From positions 539,001 through 603,000 of the forward strand of contig NC_081215.1 of NCBI RefSeq assembly GCF_902713425.1: a stretch of DNA of 64,000 nucleotides. The letters run 5' to 3'. The translations under genes were made by a program, and so were the position numbers. The DNA is from Acipenser ruthenus. Taxonomy: Eukaryota > Chordata > Actinopteri > Acipenseriformes > Acipenseridae. Shown piece by piece: positions 44,650 to 57,349 of this stretch (positions are counted from its first letter, which is position 1; each line of letters opens with the position of its first letter). A model generated the notes under the pieces. It had not been told where the DNA came from, did not search any database, and saw only the letters and a list, made by a program, of their open reading frames with translations.

Positions 44650-45790
44650 ATCACAACGGACACTGTCACTTTGAACACACAGAATTCAACATGCCTGTCT
44701 ATGATGGACATATCCAGTAATTCTCATTGTGTAGGGGTGTTTTCCTTCCTGTTTTGCTTGTGCAGAAGATTTGAATGCTACTTTCATTGATTGAAAGGAA
44801 ACACAATAGTTACCCAGTGTTGGGGCAATATTGTGTGCGATAGGATTTGTTCATTCTTGTTATACAAGGAGTGTGTATGCAGCGATGACGCTATTGAGTT
44901 AAAAGTCATTTCTGTTCATAGAAATATTATGATGATTAAAACATGGGTTTTATGTCCTCTGTTGAAGGCACTATATCCTGAATAGTATCTTGTCTCGTAA
45001 GAATTGTGTGTGCATAGCTAATGCTAATGAATTTTGATTTATTTAAAAGTCATTCTTTTTTGTAGAGGAATTATTTTAAATAGTATGGGTATTGATGCCT
45101 CTTTTGAAGGCAATATATCTGTCATTGTATATAATTACACAGGAAGTGTGTATGCATTGCTGAAACTGTTTGGTATTTCTTTATAAAGTAACACTGAAAT
45201 ATTTCAAACAGTATTTATATAACAACCTGTTCTGAAGGTGGCATCTCTTTAGTGTATCTTGTTACACAAGAAATCTGTATTATTAATGAAAATAATATTC
45301 CTAAAATATGAACTTGATCTTTCATTGTAAAGAAGTATTAAGAAACTTATAGTTATGTGTGTGTCTTCTGAGAAGGCAATATCCTTTTATTGTATCTTGT
45401 TAGACAAGAAGCGTGTGTGCTTTGATGAAAAACATTTTTTTCATATAAATCGCTGTCTCTATATTCCTTTGTAAAGAAATACTGAGGTGTTTTAAATACT
45501 GTATAATCTGTATTTTATATACTGTATATTGTGTATCTGTGCCTTTTATAAAGGCAGTATCTCAAAGAGTAGCTCACACTGAGTGAATCTTATATGAAAT
45601 ATGTTGTCTTGAAGTTTCCTTCAAGGTGTGGTAGTGATTTTGTAAATCAGAGTGCAGGGTATCTGTAGAAATGGACTGTTCGAGTAGCCTGTATGAAGGC
45701 ATTATCAATGCAGTGTATTGGCAGAACTGTCTGATGAATCCAGCATTGAAATCTGTGAATGACACGTGTCTCATGTGTGAATCAAATAAA
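44650..45790 (+). other. gene 7 3' UTR with hairpin repeats and poly(A) signal
   Basis: AATAAA at 45785-45790. The final repeat differs from most units near 45430-45510 and ends in ACTGAGGTGTTTTAAATACTG-type sequence, which it shares with gene 1 and gene 10 only. Confidence 0.75.
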
Positions 45791-45799
45791 ACAATTGAA

Positions 45800-48700
45800 C
45801 TATATTTCTTTACTGTGCATCTCTTCTTTTCTTAAATATAATTCCTGCTCTGATCAGCAGTGAAGACAGTGAGGGAGAGGGCTGCCTGTTGGGCTAACAG
45901 GTGCTATCCTTGGTGCTGAACTTCTTTAAATACATACAAACCTGCTCATACTGTATATTACACACAAATACCTTGATATTCAGCTACACCTGACATTAAA
46001 CACTTCCATTTACTCTATGAAATCTGCATATCAATCTGTGGGTCCCTGCAAGGCTGGAGTTTCCCACACTGGTGCACAATCAATGCATTCAGAGGGACAA
46101 TAGGGAAATCTTTATCCAAGACTTGCTAAATTGACAGCACAATGCGGGAGAACAATAGACCTCTTGCTGCTGAATAGAGGTGAGTGATACAATGGGGAGT
46201 GCTTGAGGGCTGATGTGTTGGGACAAGGGACAGAGCTAAAACTACATACGAAGGAATATTCTCTAGAACAGGATCAATATCGGGATATCAAAGAGTAATA
46301 TTGTAGCAGAAAATAATCTGCAGATGAATACATGATATATAGTAGATCTATGCTTTACTGTATTGGCCAATTTCTTCAGCCTCAGTCTCTCAAACACAGT
46401 ACCCTACCCTGCCATTCATTTATATAAAAAAACTATGTAATATGCACAGCAATACATAATGTAATTGTAATGTTACAGTACTGATATTAAGATGCATGGC
46501 TTGTAGTATACAGATAGGCATATGAACCTGTAACTGGGTCCAAACAGACACATTCAAAAAGTATAATCTTAAATAAGTGTTACTGTACTTGTACTCTTCC
46601 AAGAGAGAGTGATAACAGAGCGCTCTGAGATCTCGCTGGGTTTATCAGTTATAAAGGTAAAGCTAGAAGAGAAAACTAACACATTGCAATAGCTTGAAAG
46701 AGTGAAACAGCAACAGGTGAAGTGACTTTCAAAAGCTTGCCGGACTCTGGAGGATGACATATATTGGGATCCAGATGGTCTGCTGGGAGTAAGCTTTCCT
46801 TTAGCAACAATGGGAGATCAAACACCATCACTAATGTAATGTGTAACAAGACACACTTCTTTTGTTACCCAATTGAATGCAATGAATGGATAGAGAGTGT
46901 GGGAAACAGTGGAAAACTCCCTCACAGATCCCAGTGTCCCCATCCCCACAGAGACAGGCCATGAAGCTTGTTATCCAGTGATGAGGAGAGGGAGAGGAGT
47001 GGCTCACTTATTTGTTACTACAAAATATTACAGAGATTCGGATCCCAAGTTGAAACAGTTCTTTCAATATGTAATGATTTGTGATTTAGAAAGAGGTCGT
47101 TTTCTATATAAAATATCTGTTAAACACGATGTCATTCACCAACACCAAGTACTGCTTGTTAAATGGTCTCTAGGTAATCAATATATTCAGGTTTTATTCA
47201 GTATACAAACACATCACAGGTTGTTTCTGAAGATAGAATAAAAGCTAAGAAATGGTCTGGACTGTATACAACGTAAAGACTTGCGTCCTCACTGGACTAA
47301 TTAGGCTGCCCATACTCTATATGAAGTGTCATTATTATTTGGAAATGAGTTTAAGATATTGCTTGTGTACATCAGGCTCTTCATTGAAATATATTATCCT
47401 CAGCGTATTCCCAAGTGTGCTGTTGCTGAAGATGCCTTTCTAAATACAGATTAGCATTTAACAAGGCACACTTCCTTTGTGCAAGCCTGAACTCTCTGAA
47501 TGGGCAGAGTGTGGGAAAACTCTGGAGAGTAAAGTCACAAGTTATAATGTCATTAAGGCCCCACAATGCCATTGGCATCTGTCAGTCTTTATCTCTGGGT
47601 GTATAGGGATGACAACACTCTCTGGTGCTGTCATCACAGTCATTGGGTGCTATTGCATTGAGGTGAGAAATGTGTCCTGTTATAATACTGTGCCCTAAAG
47701 ACACACATCTCCCTGGAGTTATTATTGATAAACACCCTCTCTCATTACTCATTTCAATATAAGATACCTGTCTTTATGCAGACCCGCTAGGGATGGGACG
47801 AATACAGCGGTTCTGAATGATTTTCCTTTAAGGTCTCACAGAACCACATTTTAAACACATTAGCCCAACAATAGTTTGTAACGTCTTTGTGTAGGATTTA
47901 AAAAAAAAAAAAAAGGAACCGGCATTTGATTTGAACATGGTGACGCTCTTAAATGATGTCACGAGGTTCTGCAGTGCTTTTTATTGAAAGAGAATTGTCG
48001 CTTTTAACTGGCCTATTATCATCACGTATTTTTTGCCTCATCTCAGTTTCAAACTTTTAAACCTCAACAGCAATAGGTCGAAGAATTGTAACAAGAGGGA
48101 TTTTTTAAACCGTACCTGAAGACGTTACTCACTATTGTTATGCTTGTGTGTTTATAATGAGGACCTGCGTCGGCCACGCGAAACTCACCTGACTACAGAT
48201 TAAAAGGCGACAATTTGTTTTTAATTGAAAGCACTTTGGAGATTATACACACAGCACAACCTATTTGTGTGATTTAGAAGTCTAACCAGCTTTCAATTGA
48301 AATGTATCGGTTCAGTGAGACCTTAAAGGAAAATCATTCGGAACCGCTGTATTCGTCCCATCGCTAATGCCTACACTTATTCTAAAAGGTTTAATGTTAA
48401 GGGTTTGTGATTTCCAGTGGACTACAGCAGTAATGCAACCTGTCCATAAATCATTTCCTTTTGGATATTTTGAATCTCATGTCCTGTATAGAAGACAGAT
48501 CCCGATTTCTTAATCGCCAATAGATATTATTGAAAAGCCACCAGCCTCTGATCGCCTTTCCCTCCAGATGGTCTGTGACGTAAGGTCCTCGCTATCATAC
48601 CATACAGACCCACTTACCGTCACTAATGAGGCATTCTGCACGGCGCGCTGCTTTTGTCCTGTATCGAGCACAGCACAGCGCAAAGTGCGGGAAACACGGA

Positions 48701-49695
48701 GCAGCTTTTTACTCACAGACTCTACCGGCAAGAAGAGGAAAGCTGCATCTGTGACATCTGGAAGAGCTGCTCTAAGGATGTCCAAACATCACCCACAGAA
48801 TAGAGGACAACTTTCAGCAGGGTTTCCCACTCCAACTCCAGCTGTTCTATTGAGAGCAAGAAACCCGAGGCAGTACTATAATGATGCGCAAACACATGCA
48901 CAGTGCTGGAAACCGGAGCAATAGGAGGTTTTATTCAAACCAACCAGATCTTTATATATCTGTAAAATCAATTTCCAAACTGTTCTCCGAAGCGAAACCC
49001 CTACTAAACTAGATTACAACACACATGTCAATTGAATAGTTATTAAATACATTACAAATAGTTACAGGAACTACACGAATGTGGTTTAGATGTCTGGTAT
49101 TTAATAATGGCTTGTATGTTGAGTGATAATCTAATCGCATGTATATATGTTATTGGATGTCTACTCGAATACAGTATATATGTAACTCGTGCCGTGCACA
49201 ACGTCTTCACGCCTGGAACCTGGGAAAGTTCCGCCCAGGAACACAGACCTGACGCCGAACGCAAAGATCAAACACTTCTCATTGGGGGAAAGTGTGATTG
49301 ACATCAATCTGTTACTCAGGGAGCGCGCCGTTAATGGTGCCATAGAGCCTACTGCCTGTAATGTGGTTTCCTTTCCCGTGCAGTAAAACGCCATTTCTGT
49401 CATATCGGATAATAATGCTTCTCCGCGTTGCTCATTTGCTACTATCCAAACATATGTGGCACATGCCGGTGTTTATTTCAGTTACCAGCCCTGTGATGTT
49501 TCAATGTCATTGTTCCCAACATCAGGCTGCAGATCTGATCTTTTGGTGGGGTCAGCACTTTCCCAGATTCACACAACCCCCTGCAAGTCACTCGCTATTG
49601 CCCCCTCCCACCCCCTCCACCTGCTCTCCTGGGAGTTGGCTTTTATCCTCCGCCAATAAGCACTTAATCCAGCGTGTGGCAGTTCCAGTTTCTCC
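45800..49695 (+). promoter_or_regulatory. upstream spacer of gene 8
   Basis: RBPJ sites: 46071-46078 (minus), 46898-46905 (M2), 47510-47517 (M1). Carries the long MITE at 47788-48366, which makes this spacer about 0.5 kb longer than most. Confidence 0.65.
47788..48366. mobile_element. hAT-like MITE, long form (unit 8)
   Basis: About 579 bp with the same termini as the short copies, enclosing about 470 bp of non-coding DNA with a poly(A) run near 47900. No transposase frame. The short copies look like internal deletions of this form. Confidence 0.75.
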
Positions 49696-49802
49696 CATTG
49701 TCCTCCCGAGCGCGCCGATTGGCTACCGAGTGTGAGAAACTCCAACAAGCCCGAGACCCACACATGCGTATGGAGACTGGAGAGTATAAATAGGGGAGAT
49801 GC
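49696..49802 (+). promoter_or_regulatory. gene 8 core promoter
   Basis: SOX-like CATTGT 49696-49701, TGTGAGAA 49731-49738, TATAAATA 49795-49802. Confidence 0.8.
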
Positions 49803-49877
49803 TTGCAGCTAAAACCAGCAGATCCGAGACTTCTAAGCTCCAGAGAAACCGATATTAACAGCACCGTGACTCCAGCA

Positions 49878-50431
49878 ATGGCACCTACAATCGCTGCAGC
49901 TACTGGATACTCACAGGGACACGTGACAATGACAAACAAAGTAAGTTGAGACTAAATGAGCACGTGTGATTATTTTTGTGATAATGTTTTGTGTTTTTAA
50001 AACTTCAATTGTTATTCCTCACGAACTGGTTATTAACTGAATGTGTGCCTTGTTCTTTTTTGCAGTTGAGAAAACCGGTGGTTGAAAAGATGCGCAGAGA
50101 TCGTATCAACAGCAGCATCGAGCAGCTCAAGACGTTACTGGGAAAAGAATTCGTGAAGCAGCAGCCCGATTCCAAACTGGAGAAAGCGGACATCCTGGAA
50201 ATGACCGTCTGCTACCTGAGACAGAGCGCCTTCCCCCGGCCAGCGACGGGAAACGAAGGCTACTCCAGGTGTGTGCAAGAAATCGTGCACTTCCTTTCCC
50301 GGGATGAAATGAAGACAGAAACCCAGAGGAAACTACTGAACCATTTCCAAGCTGCGCAGAATTCTCCAGCGCATCAGAGCCCCGTCAAAGAGGCGACCCC
50401 GGTGAAGAGTGCCCTCTGGCGGCCCTGGTAG
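49878..50431 (+). CDS. hes5: hes5-like gene 8
   Basis: Exon 1 is 49878-49940, exon 2 is 50066-50431; the intron is 125 bp. 142 residues, WRPW present. Differences: Thr for Met at residue 9, SAFPRP (as gene 3) and NSPAHQ near the C-terminus. bHLH unchanged. Confidence 0.94.
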
Positions 50432-51567
50432 ATCACAACGGACACTGTCACTTTGAACATACAGAATTCAACATGCCTGTCTATGATGGACATATCCAGT
50501 AATTCTCATTGTGTAGGGGGTGTTTTCCTTCCTGTTTTGCTTGTGCAGAAGATTTGAATGCTACTTTCATTGGTTGAAAGGAAACACAATAGTTACCCAG
50601 TGTTGGGGCAATATTGTGTGTGATAGGATTTGTTCATTCTTGTTATACAAGGAGTGTGTATGCAGCGATGACGCTATTGAGTTAAAAGTCATTTCTGTTT
50701 ATAGAAATATTATGATGATTAAAACATGGGTTTCATGTCCTCTGTGAAGGCATTATATCCTGAATACTATCTTGTCTCGTAAGAATTGTGTGTGCATAGC
50801 TAATGAATTTTTGAATTGTTTAAAAGTTATTTTTCTTTGTAGAGGAATTATTTTAAATAGTATGGGTATTGATGCCTCTTGTGATGGCAATATATCTGTA
50901 ATTGTATATAATTACACAGGAAGTGTGTATGCATTGCTGAAACTGTTTGGTATTTCTTTATAAAGTAACACTGAAATATTTCAAACAGTATTTATATAAC
51001 GACCTGTTCTGAAGGTGGCATCTCTTTAGTGTATCTTGTTACACAAGAAATCTGTATTATTAATGAAAAATCATATTCCCAAAATATGAACTTGATCTTT
51101 CATTGTAAAGAAATATTAAGAAACTTATAGTTATGTGTGTGTCTTCTGAGAAGGCAATATCCTCTAATTGTATCTTGTTAGACAAGAAGCGTGTGTGCTT
51201 TGATGAAAAGCATTTTAAAGAGTGACTGTCTCAAAATGCATTTGTAAAAAAATACTGAAGGAAGTGTTTTATATACTGTGTAATGTGTATTTTATATACT
51301 GTATAATGTGTATCTGTGCCTTTTATAAAGGCAGTATCTCAAAGAGTAGCTCATGCTGAGCGAATCTTATAAGAAATATGTTGTCTTGAAGTTTTCTTCA
51401 AGGTGTGGTAGTGATTTTGTAAATCAGAGTGCAGAGTATCTGTAGAAATGGACTGTTCGAGTAGCCTGTATGAAGGCATTATCAATGCAGTGTATTGGCA
51501 GAACTGTCTGATGAATCCAGCATTGAAATCTGTGAATGACACGTGTCTCATGTGTGAATCAAATAAA
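50432..51567 (+). other. gene 8 3' UTR with hairpin repeats and poly(A) signal
   Basis: AATAAA at 51562-51567; hairpin repeats complete. Confidence 0.75.
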
Positions 51568-51574
51568 ACAATTG

Positions 51575-54500
51575 AACTATATTTCTTTACTGTGCATCTC
51601 TTCTTTTCTTAAATATAATCACTGCTCTGATCAGCAGTGAAGACAGTGAGGGAGAGGGCTGCCTGTTGGGCTAACAGGTGCTATCCTTGGTGCTGAACTT
51701 CTTTAAATACATACAAACCTGCTCATACTGTATATTACACACACATACCTTGATATTCAGCTATACCTGACATTAAACACTTCCATTTACTCTATGAGAT
51801 CTGCATATCAATCTGTGGGTCCCTGCAAGGCTGGAGTTTCCCACACTGGTGCACAATCAATGCATTCGGAGGGACTATAGGGAAATCTTTATCCAAGACT
51901 TGCTAAACTGACAGCACAATGCGGGAGAACAATAGACCTCCTGCTGCTGAATAGAGGTGTGTGATACAATGGGGAGTGCTTGAGGGCTGATGTGTTGGGA
52001 TGAGGGTCACAGCTAAAAATGCATACGAAGGAATATTCTCTAGAACAGGATCAATATCAGGACATCAAAGAGTAATACTGTAGCAGAAAATAATCTGCAG
52101 ATGAATACATGATATATAGTAGATCTATGCCTTAATGTATTGGCCAGTTTCTTCAGCCTCAGTCTCTCAAACACAGTACCCTACCCTGCCATTCATTTAT
52201 AAAAAAAACTATGTAATATGCACAGCAATACATAATGTAATTGTAATGTTACAGTACTGATATTAAGATGCATGGCTTGTAGTGTACAGATAGGCATATG
52301 AACCTGTAACTGGGTCCAGACAGACACATTCAAAAAGTATAATCTTAAATAAGTGTTACTGTACTTGTACTCTTCCAAGAGAGAGTGATAACAGAGCGCT
52401 CTGACATCTCGCTGGGTTTATCAGTTATAAAGGTAAAGCTAGAAGAGAAAATTAACACATTGCAACAGCTTGAAAGAGTGAAACAGCAACAGGTGAAGTG
52501 ACTTTCAAAAGCTTGCCGGACTCTGGAGGATGACATATATTAGGATCCAGATGGTCTGCTGGGAGTAAGCTTTCCTTTAGGACAATGGGAGATCAAACAC
52601 CATCACTAATGTAATGTGTAACAAGACACACTTCTTTTGTTACCCAATTGAATGCAATGAATGGATAGAGAGTGTGGGAAACAGTGGAAAACTCCCTCAC
52701 AGATCCCAGTGTCCCCACCCCCACAGAGACAGGCCATGAAGCTTGTTATCCCGCACGCATGCCAGTGATGAGGAGAGGGAGAGGAGTGGCTCACTTATTT
52801 GTTACTACAAAATATTACAGAGATTCGGATCACAAGTGGAAACAGTTCTTTCAATATGTAATCCTTTGTGATTTAGAAAGAGGTCGTTTTCTATATAAAA
52901 TATCTGTTAAACAATTTGTCATTCACCAACACCAAGTACTGCTTGTTAAATGGTCTCTAGGTAATTAATATATTCAGGTTTTATTGAGTATTCAAACACA
53001 TCACAGGTTGTTTCTGAAGATAGAATAAAAGCTAAGAAAGGGTCTGGACTGTATACAACGTAAAGACTTGCGTCCTCACTGGACTAATTAGGCTGCCCAT
53101 ACTCTATATGAAGTGTCATTATTATTTGGAAATGAGTTTAAGATGTTGCTTGTGTACATCAGGCTCTTCATTGAAATATATTAACCTCAGCGTATTCCCA
53201 AGTGTGCTGTTGCTGAAGATGCCTTTCTAAATACAGATTAGCATTTAACAAGGCACACTTCCTTTGTGGAAGCCTGAACTCTCTGAATGGGCAGAGTGTG
53301 GGAAAACTCTGGAGAGTAAAGTCACAAGTTATAATGTCATTAAGGCCCCACAATGCCATTGGCATCTGTCAGTCTTTATCTCCGGTTGTATAGGGGATGA
53401 CGTCACTCTCTGGTCACAGTCATTGGGTGCTATTGCACTGAGGTAAGAAATGTGTCCTGTTATAATACTGTGCCCTAAAGACACACATCTCCCTGGAGTT
53501 ATTATTGATAAACACCCTCTCTCATTACTCATTTCAATATAAGATACCTGTCTTTATGCAGCACTGCTAGGGATGGGACGAATACAGCGGTTCCGAATGA
53601 TTTTCCTTTAAGGTCTCACAGAACCACATTTTAAACACATTAGCCCAACAATAGTCTGTAACGTCTTCGTGTAGGGTTTAAAAAAAAAAGGAACCGGCAT
53701 TTGATTTGAACATGGTGACGCTCTTAAATGATGTCACGAGGTTCTGCAGTGCTTTTTATTGAAAGACAATTGTCGCTTTTAACTGGCCAATTATCATCAC
53801 GTATGTTTTGCCTCATCTCAGTTTCAAACTTTTAAACCTCAACATCAATAGGTCGAAGAATTGTAACAAGAGGGATTTTTTAAACCGTACCTGAAGACGT
53901 TACTCACTATTGTTATGCTTGTGTGTTTATAATGAGGACCTGCGTCGGCCACGCGAAACTCACCTGACTACAGATTAAAAGGCGACAATTTGTTTTTAAT
54001 TGAAAGCACTTTGGAGATTATACACACAGCACAACCTATTTGTGTGATTTAAAAGTCTAACCAGCTTTCAATTGAAATGTATCGGTTCAGTGAGTCCTTA
54101 AAGGAAAATCATTCGGAACCGCTGTATTCGTCCCATCGCTAATGCCTACACTTATTCTAAAAGGTTTAATGTTAAGGGTTTGTGATGTCCACTGGATTAC
54201 AGCAGTAATGCAACCTGTCCATAAATCATTTCCTTTTGGATATTTTGAATCTCATGTCCTGTATAGAAGACAGATCCCGATTTCTTAATCGCCAATAGAT
54301 ATTATTGAAAAGCCATCAGCCTCTGATCGCCTTTCCCTCCAGATGGTCCATGACGTAAGGCCCTCGCTATCATACAATACAGACCCACTTACCGTCACTA
54401 ATGCGGCATTCTGCACGGCGCGCTGCTTTTGTCATGTATGGAGCACAGCACAGCGCAAAGTGCGGGAAACTCGGAGCAGCTTTTTACTCACAGACTCTAC

Positions 54501-55470
54501 CGGCAAGAAGAGGAAAGCTGCATCTGTGACATCTGGAAGAGCTGCTCTAAGGATGTCCAAACATCACCCACAGAATAGAGGACAACTTTCAGCAGGGTTT
54601 CCCACTCCAACTCCAGCTGTTCTATTGAGAGCAAGAAACCCGAGGCAGTAATATAATGATGCGCAAACACATGCACAGTGCTGGAAACCGGAGCAATAGG
54701 AGGTTTTATTCAAACCAACCAGATCTTTATATATCTGTAAAATCAATTTCCAAACTGTTCTCCGAAGCGAAACCCCTACTAAACTAGATTACAACACACA
54801 TGTCAATTGAATAGTTATTAAATACATTACAAATAGTTACAGGAACTACACGAATGTGGTTTAGATGTCTGGTATTTAATAATGGCTTGTATGTTGAGTG
54901 ATAATCTAATCGCATGTATATATGTTATTGGATGTCTACTCGAATACAGTATATATGTAACTCGTGCCGTGCACAACGTCTTCACGCCTGGAACCTGGGA
55001 AAGTTCCGCCCAGGAACACAGACCTGACGCCGAACGCAAAGATCAAACACTTCTCATTGGGGGAAAGTGTGATTGACATCAATCTGTTGCTCAGGGAGCA
55101 CGCCGTTAATGGTGCCATAGAGCCTACTGCCTGTGATGTGGTTTCCTTTCCCGTGCAGTAAAACGCCATTTCTGTCATATCGGATAATAATGCTTCTCCA
55201 CGTTGCTCATTTGCTACTATCCAAACATATGTGGCACATGCCGGTGTTTATTTCAGTTACCAGCCCTGTGATGTTTCAGTGTCATTGATCCCAACATCAG
55301 GCTGCAGATCTGATCTTTTGGTGGGGTCAGCACTTTCCGAGATTCATACAACCCCCTGCAAGTCACTCGCTATTGCCCCCTCCCACCCCCTCCACCTGCT
55401 CTCCTGGGAGTTGGCTTTTATCCTCCGTCAATAAGCGCTTAATCCAGCGTGTGGCAGTTCCAGCTTCTCC
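51575..55470 (+). promoter_or_regulatory. upstream spacer of gene 9
   Basis: RBPJ sites: 51838-51845 (minus), 52673-52680 (M2), 53297-53304 (M1). Long MITE at 53568-54141. The part at about 52190-53450 shares private variants with the gene 3 spacer in the other arm. Confidence 0.65.
53568..54141. mobile_element. hAT-like MITE, long form (unit 9)
   Basis: About 574 bp, nearly identical to the unit 8 copy apart from a shorter poly(A) run near 53681. Non-coding. Confidence 0.75.
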
Positions 55471-55567
55471 CATTGTCCTCCCGAGCGCGCCGATTGGCTA
55501 CCGAGTGTGAGAAACTCCAACAAGCCCGAGACCCACACATCCATATGGAGACTGGGGAGTATAAATA
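55471..55567 (+). promoter_or_regulatory. gene 9 core promoter
   Basis: SOX-like CATTGT 55471-55476, TGTGAGAA 55506-55513, TATAAATA 55560-55567. Confidence 0.8.
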
Positions 55568-55652
55568 GGGGAGATGCTTGCAGCTAAAACCAGCAGATCC
55601 GAGACTTCTAAGCTCCAGAGAAACCGATATTAACAGCACCGTGACTCCAGCA

Positions 55653-56203
55653 ATGGCACCTACAATCGCTGCAGCTATGGGATACTCACAGGGACACGTG
55701 ACAATGACCAACAAAGTAAGTTGAGACCAAATGAGCACGTGTGATTATTTTTGAAATGTTTTGTGTTTTTAAAACTTCAATTGTTATTCCTCACGAACTG
55801 GTTATTAACTGAATGTGTGCCTTGTTCTTTTTTGCAGTTGAGAAAACCGGTGGTTGAAAAGATGCGCAGAGATCGTATCAACAGCAGCATCGAGCAGCTC
55901 AAGACGTTACTGGGAAAAGAATTCGTGAAGCAGCAGCCCGATTCCAAACTGGAGAAAGCGGACATCCTGGAAATGACCGTCTGCTACCTGAGACAGAGCG
56001 CCTCCCCCCGGCCAGCGACGGGAAACGAAGGCTACTCCAGGTGTGTGCAAGAAATCGTGCACTTCCTTTCCCGGGATGAAATGAAGACAGAAACCCAGAG
56101 AAAACTACTGAACCATTTCCAAGCTGCGCAGAATTCTCCAGTGCATCAGAGCCCCGTCAAAGAGGCGACCCCGGTGAAGAGTGCCCTCTGGCGGCCCTGG
56201 TAG
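55653..56203 (+). CDS. hes5: hes5-like gene 9
   Basis: Exon 1 is 55653-55715, exon 2 is 55838-56203; 142 residues with WRPW. Exon 2 protein is the array consensus, identical to genes 5 and 6. Confidence 0.95.
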
Positions 56204-57344
56204 ATCACAACGGACACCGTCACTTTGAACATACAGAATTCAACATGCCTGTCTATGATGGACATATCCAGTAATTCTCATTGTGTAGGGGGTGTTTTCC
56301 TTCCTGTTTTGCTTGTGCAGAAGATTTGAATGCTACTTTCATTGATTGAAAGGAAACACAATAGTTACCCAGTGTTGGGGCAATATTGTGTGCGATAGGA
56401 TTTGATCATTCTTGTTATACAAGGAGTGTGTATGCAGCGATGACGCTATTGAGTTAAAAGTCATTTCTGTTCCTAGAAATATTATGATAATTAAAACATG
56501 GGTTTTATGTCCTCTGTGAAGGCACTATATCCTGAATAGTATCTTGTCTCGTAAGAATTGTATGTGCATAGCTAATGCTAATGATTTTTGAATTGTTTAA
56601 AAGTTATTTTTCTTTGTAGAGGAATTATTTTAAATAGTATTGGTATTGATGCCTCTTGTGAAGGCAATATATCTGTAATTGTATATAATTACACAGGAAG
56701 TGTGTATGCATTGCTGAAACTGTTTGGTATTTCTTTATAAAGTAACACTGAAATATTTCAAACAGTATTTATATAACGACCTGTTCTGAAGGTGGCATCT
56801 CTTTAGTGTATCTTGTTACACAAGAAATCTGTATTATTGATGAAAAATAATATTCCCAAAATTTGAACTTGATCTTTCATTGTAAAGAAATACTAAGAAA
56901 CTTATAGTTATGTGTGTGTCTTCTGAGAAGGCAATATCCTCTTATTGTATCTTGTTAGACAAGAAGCGTGTGTGCTTTGATGAAAAGCATTTTAAAGAGT
57001 GACTGTCTCAAAATGTATCTGTAAAAAAACACTGAAGGAAGTGTTTTATATACTGTATAATGTGTATTTTATATACTGTATATTGTGTATCTGTGCCTTT
57101 GATAAAGGCAGTATCTCAAAGAGTAGCTCATGCTGAGCGAATCTTATATGAAATATGTTGTCTTGAAGTTTCCTTCAAGGTGTGGTAGTGATTTTGTAAA
57201 TCAGAGTGCAGGGTATCTGTAGAAATGGACTGTTCGAGTAGCCTGTATGAAGGCATTATCAATGCAGTGTATTGGCAGAACTGTCTGATGAATCCAGCAT
57301 TGAAATCTGTGAATGACACGTGTCTCATATGTGAATCAAATAAA
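56204..57344 (+). other. gene 9 3' UTR with hairpin repeats and poly(A) signal
   Basis: AATAAA at 57339-57344; hairpin repeats complete. Confidence 0.75.
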
Positions 57345-57349
57345 ACAAC

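Larger units (their letters stand above)
41101..47200 (+). repeat. recent segmental duplication, copy A (with 57901-64000)
   Basis: Runs at a constant offset of 16,800 bp against 57901-64000. I found about seven substitutions and no indel over 6.1 kb (for example near 41356, 43646, 43873, 45051, 46135, 46163 and 46856). The repeat continues past the window end. Confidence 0.9.

Noticed and set aside
44791-44985. Small frames within the hes5 3' UTRs
   Set aside because: Not preserved among copies, and located between the stop codon and AATAAA.
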